Assembly (NCBI GenBank): GCA_947167635.1
Contig: CAMVIT010000095.1
Span: forward strand, 1-6,048
DNA from: F23-D06 sp947167635
GTDB taxonomy: Bacteria; Bacteroidota; Bacteroidia; Bacteroidales; WCHB1-69
Direction of reading: 5' to 3'
DNA: 6,048 bases
The stretch's first letter is position 1. The number at the start of each line of letters is the position of its first letter. Made by a program: the position numbers and the translations under genes. The notes under the pieces were generated by a model, which had not been told where the DNA came from, searched no databases, and saw only the letters and a program-made list of their open reading frames with translations. Below are positions 5,088-6,048 of this stretch, piece after piece.

Positions 5088-5210
5088 TTCTCGCCAGTGA
5101 ACGCTGCATCGGCAACGCGCAGCGTCGAGCGGAACCTCCTACTTACACCAGTGTGTCTGCGGGGACGCAGACACCTCCCTACAGACGCGATAGCGGCGAG
5201 CGGAACCTCC
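5063..5210. repeat. Array of ACGCGnnAGCG-CGAGCGGAACCTCC repeat units
   Basis: Two identical 26-base units lie at 5063-5088 and 5115-5140, starting exactly 52 bases apart. A variant lies at 5183-5210 (AGACGCGATAGCGGCGAGCG, then GAACCTCC). Each contains a small hairpin (ACGC/GCGT or CGC/GCG) followed by GCGGAACCTCC. Between units two and three is the hairpin GTGTCTGCG-GGGA-CGCAGACAC (5153-5174), a near copy of 77-93. The same unit starts again at the window end (6031-6048). Spacers differ in sequence and length and there is no cas gene, so this is not a CRISPR array. Confidence 0.7.
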
Positions 5211-5215
5211 AACAA

Positions 5216-5349
5216 AACACACCTTCGATGTTGCCGTCATAGCTTTCCAGCGAAATCGCCCTTATAAAATTTAACTATCCACAAACCAATTGTAAAATTA
5301 AGGTGCGCATTTCATTGGTTGTCAACAAAATGCGAAAATCATAAAACAC
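5216..5349. other. AT-rich intergenic stretch with two interleaved inverted repeats
   Basis: No gene is seen between the repeat array and the GIY-YIG promoter. Two short inverted repeats interleave: ACCAAT (5285-5290) with ATTGGT (5314-5319), and CGCATTT (5306-5312) with AAATGCG (5328-5334). Because one arm of each lies within the other, they could form a pseudoknot-like fold or alternate structures if transcribed, though nothing shows that they are. Confidence 0.3.
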
Positions 5350-5381
5350 CTTGGCAGGAAGCAGTTTTTATAGTATCTTTG
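5350..5381 (+). promoter_or_regulatory. Promoter of the GIY-YIG gene
   Basis: TATCTTTG at 5374-5381 is a perfect Bacteroidota -7 box. CTTG at 5350-5353 lies exactly 20 bases upstream and matches the -33 TTTG at three of four positions. Transcription should begin near 5388, leaving a leader of about 100 bases before the ATG at 5488. Confidence 0.7.
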
Positions 5382-5387
5382 CAGCGG

Positions 5388-5429
5388 TTCTGGAGTTGCG
5401 GCATTCCTGCCGCAAAAAGGTCGCCAGAA
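5388..5429 (+). promoter_or_regulatory. Two-tier hairpin at the 5' end of the GIY-YIG transcript
   Basis: TTGCGGCA (5396-5403), loop TTCC, TGCCGCAA (5408-5415) is a perfect 8-bp hairpin. Around it, TTCTGG (5388-5393) pairs with CCAGAA (5424-5429), separated by AG on the left and eight bases on the right. The structure starts at about the predicted first base of the mRNA, so it may stabilise the transcript or control its translation. It is not an intrinsic terminator because no T-run follows. Confidence 0.55.
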
Positions 5430-5487
5430 ATGGAGACTCTTCTTCAAATTGACAAAATAACAGTTGTTACATATAAATCGAAAAAAG

Positions 5488-5853
5488 ATGAAATCAGGTT
5501 TCACATATATCATGACCAACAAGTATCACAATGTACTTTACACTGGCTGTTCCTCCGACATTGTCAAACGAGTCTCACAACATAAGAGTCATTATTTCAA
5601 AGGCTCATTTACGGATCGTTACAATTGCGAATATTGCGTGTATTTCGAGGAGTTCCCCAACATCAGCTCTGCCATCCGGCGTGAAAAACAAATAAAAAAT
5701 ATGACTAGAAACGAGAAGCTTACACTCATCAACAATCGCAACCCAGAGTGGAAAGAGTTGGTCTCCGAATATGGATTTTGTGAGAAACCGACACCATGGG
5801 CAGAGCAGGTGAAACGCGTTATGGATGAGTTGATAGGTTCGCAGCAAAAGTAG
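5488..5853 (+). CDS. GIY-YIG domain protein (putative single-domain endonuclease)
   Basis: This 121-residue protein (counted from the ATG at 5488) is a stand-alone GIY-YIG domain of the UvrC/homing-endonuclease fold. The GIY element is degenerate as T6-Y7-I8 and the YIG element is Y18-T19-G20 in VLYTG. The conserved Arg is R28 in IVKRVSQHK, and the metal-binding Glu is E66 in AIRREKQIKNM. The C-terminal half (TRNEKLTLINNRNPEWKELV, later PTPWAEQVKRVMDEL) is typical of the small Bacteroidota/Proteobacteria members, which are about this length. It probably nicks or cuts structured DNA; its cellular job is unknown for this group. An ATG at 5464 would add eight residues (MLHINRKK), but MKSGFTYIM is the usual start. 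It has its own promoter and folded leader and stands alone between repeat blocks, as these mobile-looking genes often do. Confidence 0.88.
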   Translation: MKSGFTYIMTNKYHNVLYTGCSSDIVKRVSQHKSHYFKGSFTDRYNCEYCVYFEEFPNISSAIRREKQIKNMTRNEKLTLINNRNPEWKELVSEYGFCEKPTPWAEQVKRVMDELIGSQQK

Positions 5854-5866
5854 TGTGTTTAGAAGC

Positions 5867-5925
5867 TGCATACACTGGCGAGAGGGGGGGGGGGCCGCCT
5901 CGCCGTTGATGCATACACTGGCGAG
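5867..5925. repeat. Direct repeat of TGCATACACTGGCGAG flanking a G11 tract
   Basis: TGCATACACTGGCGAG occurs identically at 5867-5882 and 5910-5925, 43 bases apart. Between them is a run of 11 G (5884-5894). CTCGCC at 5899-5904 can pair with GGCGAG at 5920-5925. A reverse-strand, slightly altered relative (CTCGCCAGTGAACGCTGCATC) is at 5090-5110, so this belongs to the same repeat family as the 5063-5210 array. Confidence 0.65.
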
Positions 5926-5927
5926 TT

Positions 5928-6048
5928 GGAGGTTCCGCCGCCGCCTGACGTCGGCGGCGGAATGACGGGCCGCCGAAAGAGAGAAGGGGGAAATTCCCCT
6001 TTGACCCCAGGCGCGGCACCGTCATTCCGCGAGACGCGATAGCGGCGA
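5928..6048. mobile_element. Palindromic MITE-like repeat element B, cut by the window edge
   Basis: It begins GGAGGTTCCGC (5928-5938), the reverse complement of the GCGGAACCTCC tail of the repeat units. CGTCGGCGGCGGAATGACG (5949-5967) follows and is shared with element A. The inner inverted repeat GCGGAATGACGG (5957-5968) with CCGTCATTCCGC (6019-6030) encloses a different 50-base core containing GGGGAA-A-TTCCCC (5987-5999). The right side continues GAGACGCGATAGCGGCGA, the same text as 5183-5200, and should complete the outer inverted repeat just beyond the window. No gene is visible in it. Confidence 0.6.

Noticed and set aside
5077..5091. Fragment of the 16S rRNA 3' end
   Set aside because: GGAACCTCCTTCT resembles the anti-Shine-Dalgarno tail, but the preceding bases do not match 16S rRNA and the same text recurs as part of a dispersed repeat.
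5063..5210. CRISPR array
   Set aside because: There are only two identical units plus a variant, the spacers are unequal and themselves repeat-like, and there is no cas gene or leader.
4901..5242. Coding continuation of the tape-measure frame to the stop at 5242
   Set aside because: This stretch consists of palindromic and tandem GC-rich repeats. Its translation is Arg/Ser/Thr-rich low-complexity text, and several other frames here are equally open.
5396..5418. Intrinsic terminator
   Set aside because: The hairpin is strong but is followed by A residues on the plus strand and by non-T bases on the minus strand. It also lies just downstream of a promoter.

Overview
The window looks like accessory DNA from a Bacteroidota, probably Bacteroidales, chromosome. 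The grounds are promoter boxes of the TAnnTTTG type (positions 1-8, 2426-2433, 5374-5381), weak or absent Shine-Dalgarno sequences, Rhs core text of the Bacteroidales kind, a Bacteroidota-style lipoprotein, and the N-terminus of a Bacteroidota-type phage tape-measure protein. Base composition is patchy: AT-rich at about 430-1810 and 4120-4590, intermediate over the 2459-4070 operon, and very GC-rich in the repeat blocks (30-215, 4900-5215, 5890-6048). That suggests assembly from several sources. The genus cannot be read from the sequence.

Layout. (1) 1-1754: an orphan Rhs C-terminal tip (Rhs core end plus a JAB/JAMM-like metallopeptidase toxin domain) sits behind a promoter box and overlaps by ATGA an exported protein, the probable immunity partner. 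(2) 1817-2218: a small lipocalin-like lipoprotein. (3) 2222-2348: copy 1 of a structured repeat of about 125 bp. (4) 2402-4070: an AbiE-type toxin-antitoxin operon (wHTH antitoxin, then nucleotidyltransferase toxin) with a strong promoter overlapped by a 17-bp-arm palindrome that is probably its operator. (5) 4120-4473: an AT-rich orphan ORF. (6) 4445-4714: an open frame without a start that resembles the C-terminal variable region of a C-type-lectin-like (DUF1566/FISUMP) protein and runs into copy 2 of the structured repeat (4591-4711). (7) 4769-4900: the N-terminal scrap of a phage tail tape-measure gene. (8) 4916-5215: nested palindromic, MITE-like repeats. (9) 5350-5853: a GIY-YIG protein with its own promoter and a folded 5' leader. 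(10) 5867-6048: more of the same palindromic repeat family, cut by the window edge.

How the parts relate. Two conflict/defence modules, a polymorphic toxin with its immunity protein and an abortive-infection toxin-antitoxin pair, lie among repeats and phage debris. The most noteworthy pattern is that the AbiE operon and its AT-rich passenger ORF lie between two copies of a structured repeat. The two copies share sequence blocks and a hairpin whose inner stem shows one compensatory base-pair change. This is compatible with a cassette bounded by recombinogenic or structured repeats, but two copies cannot prove it.
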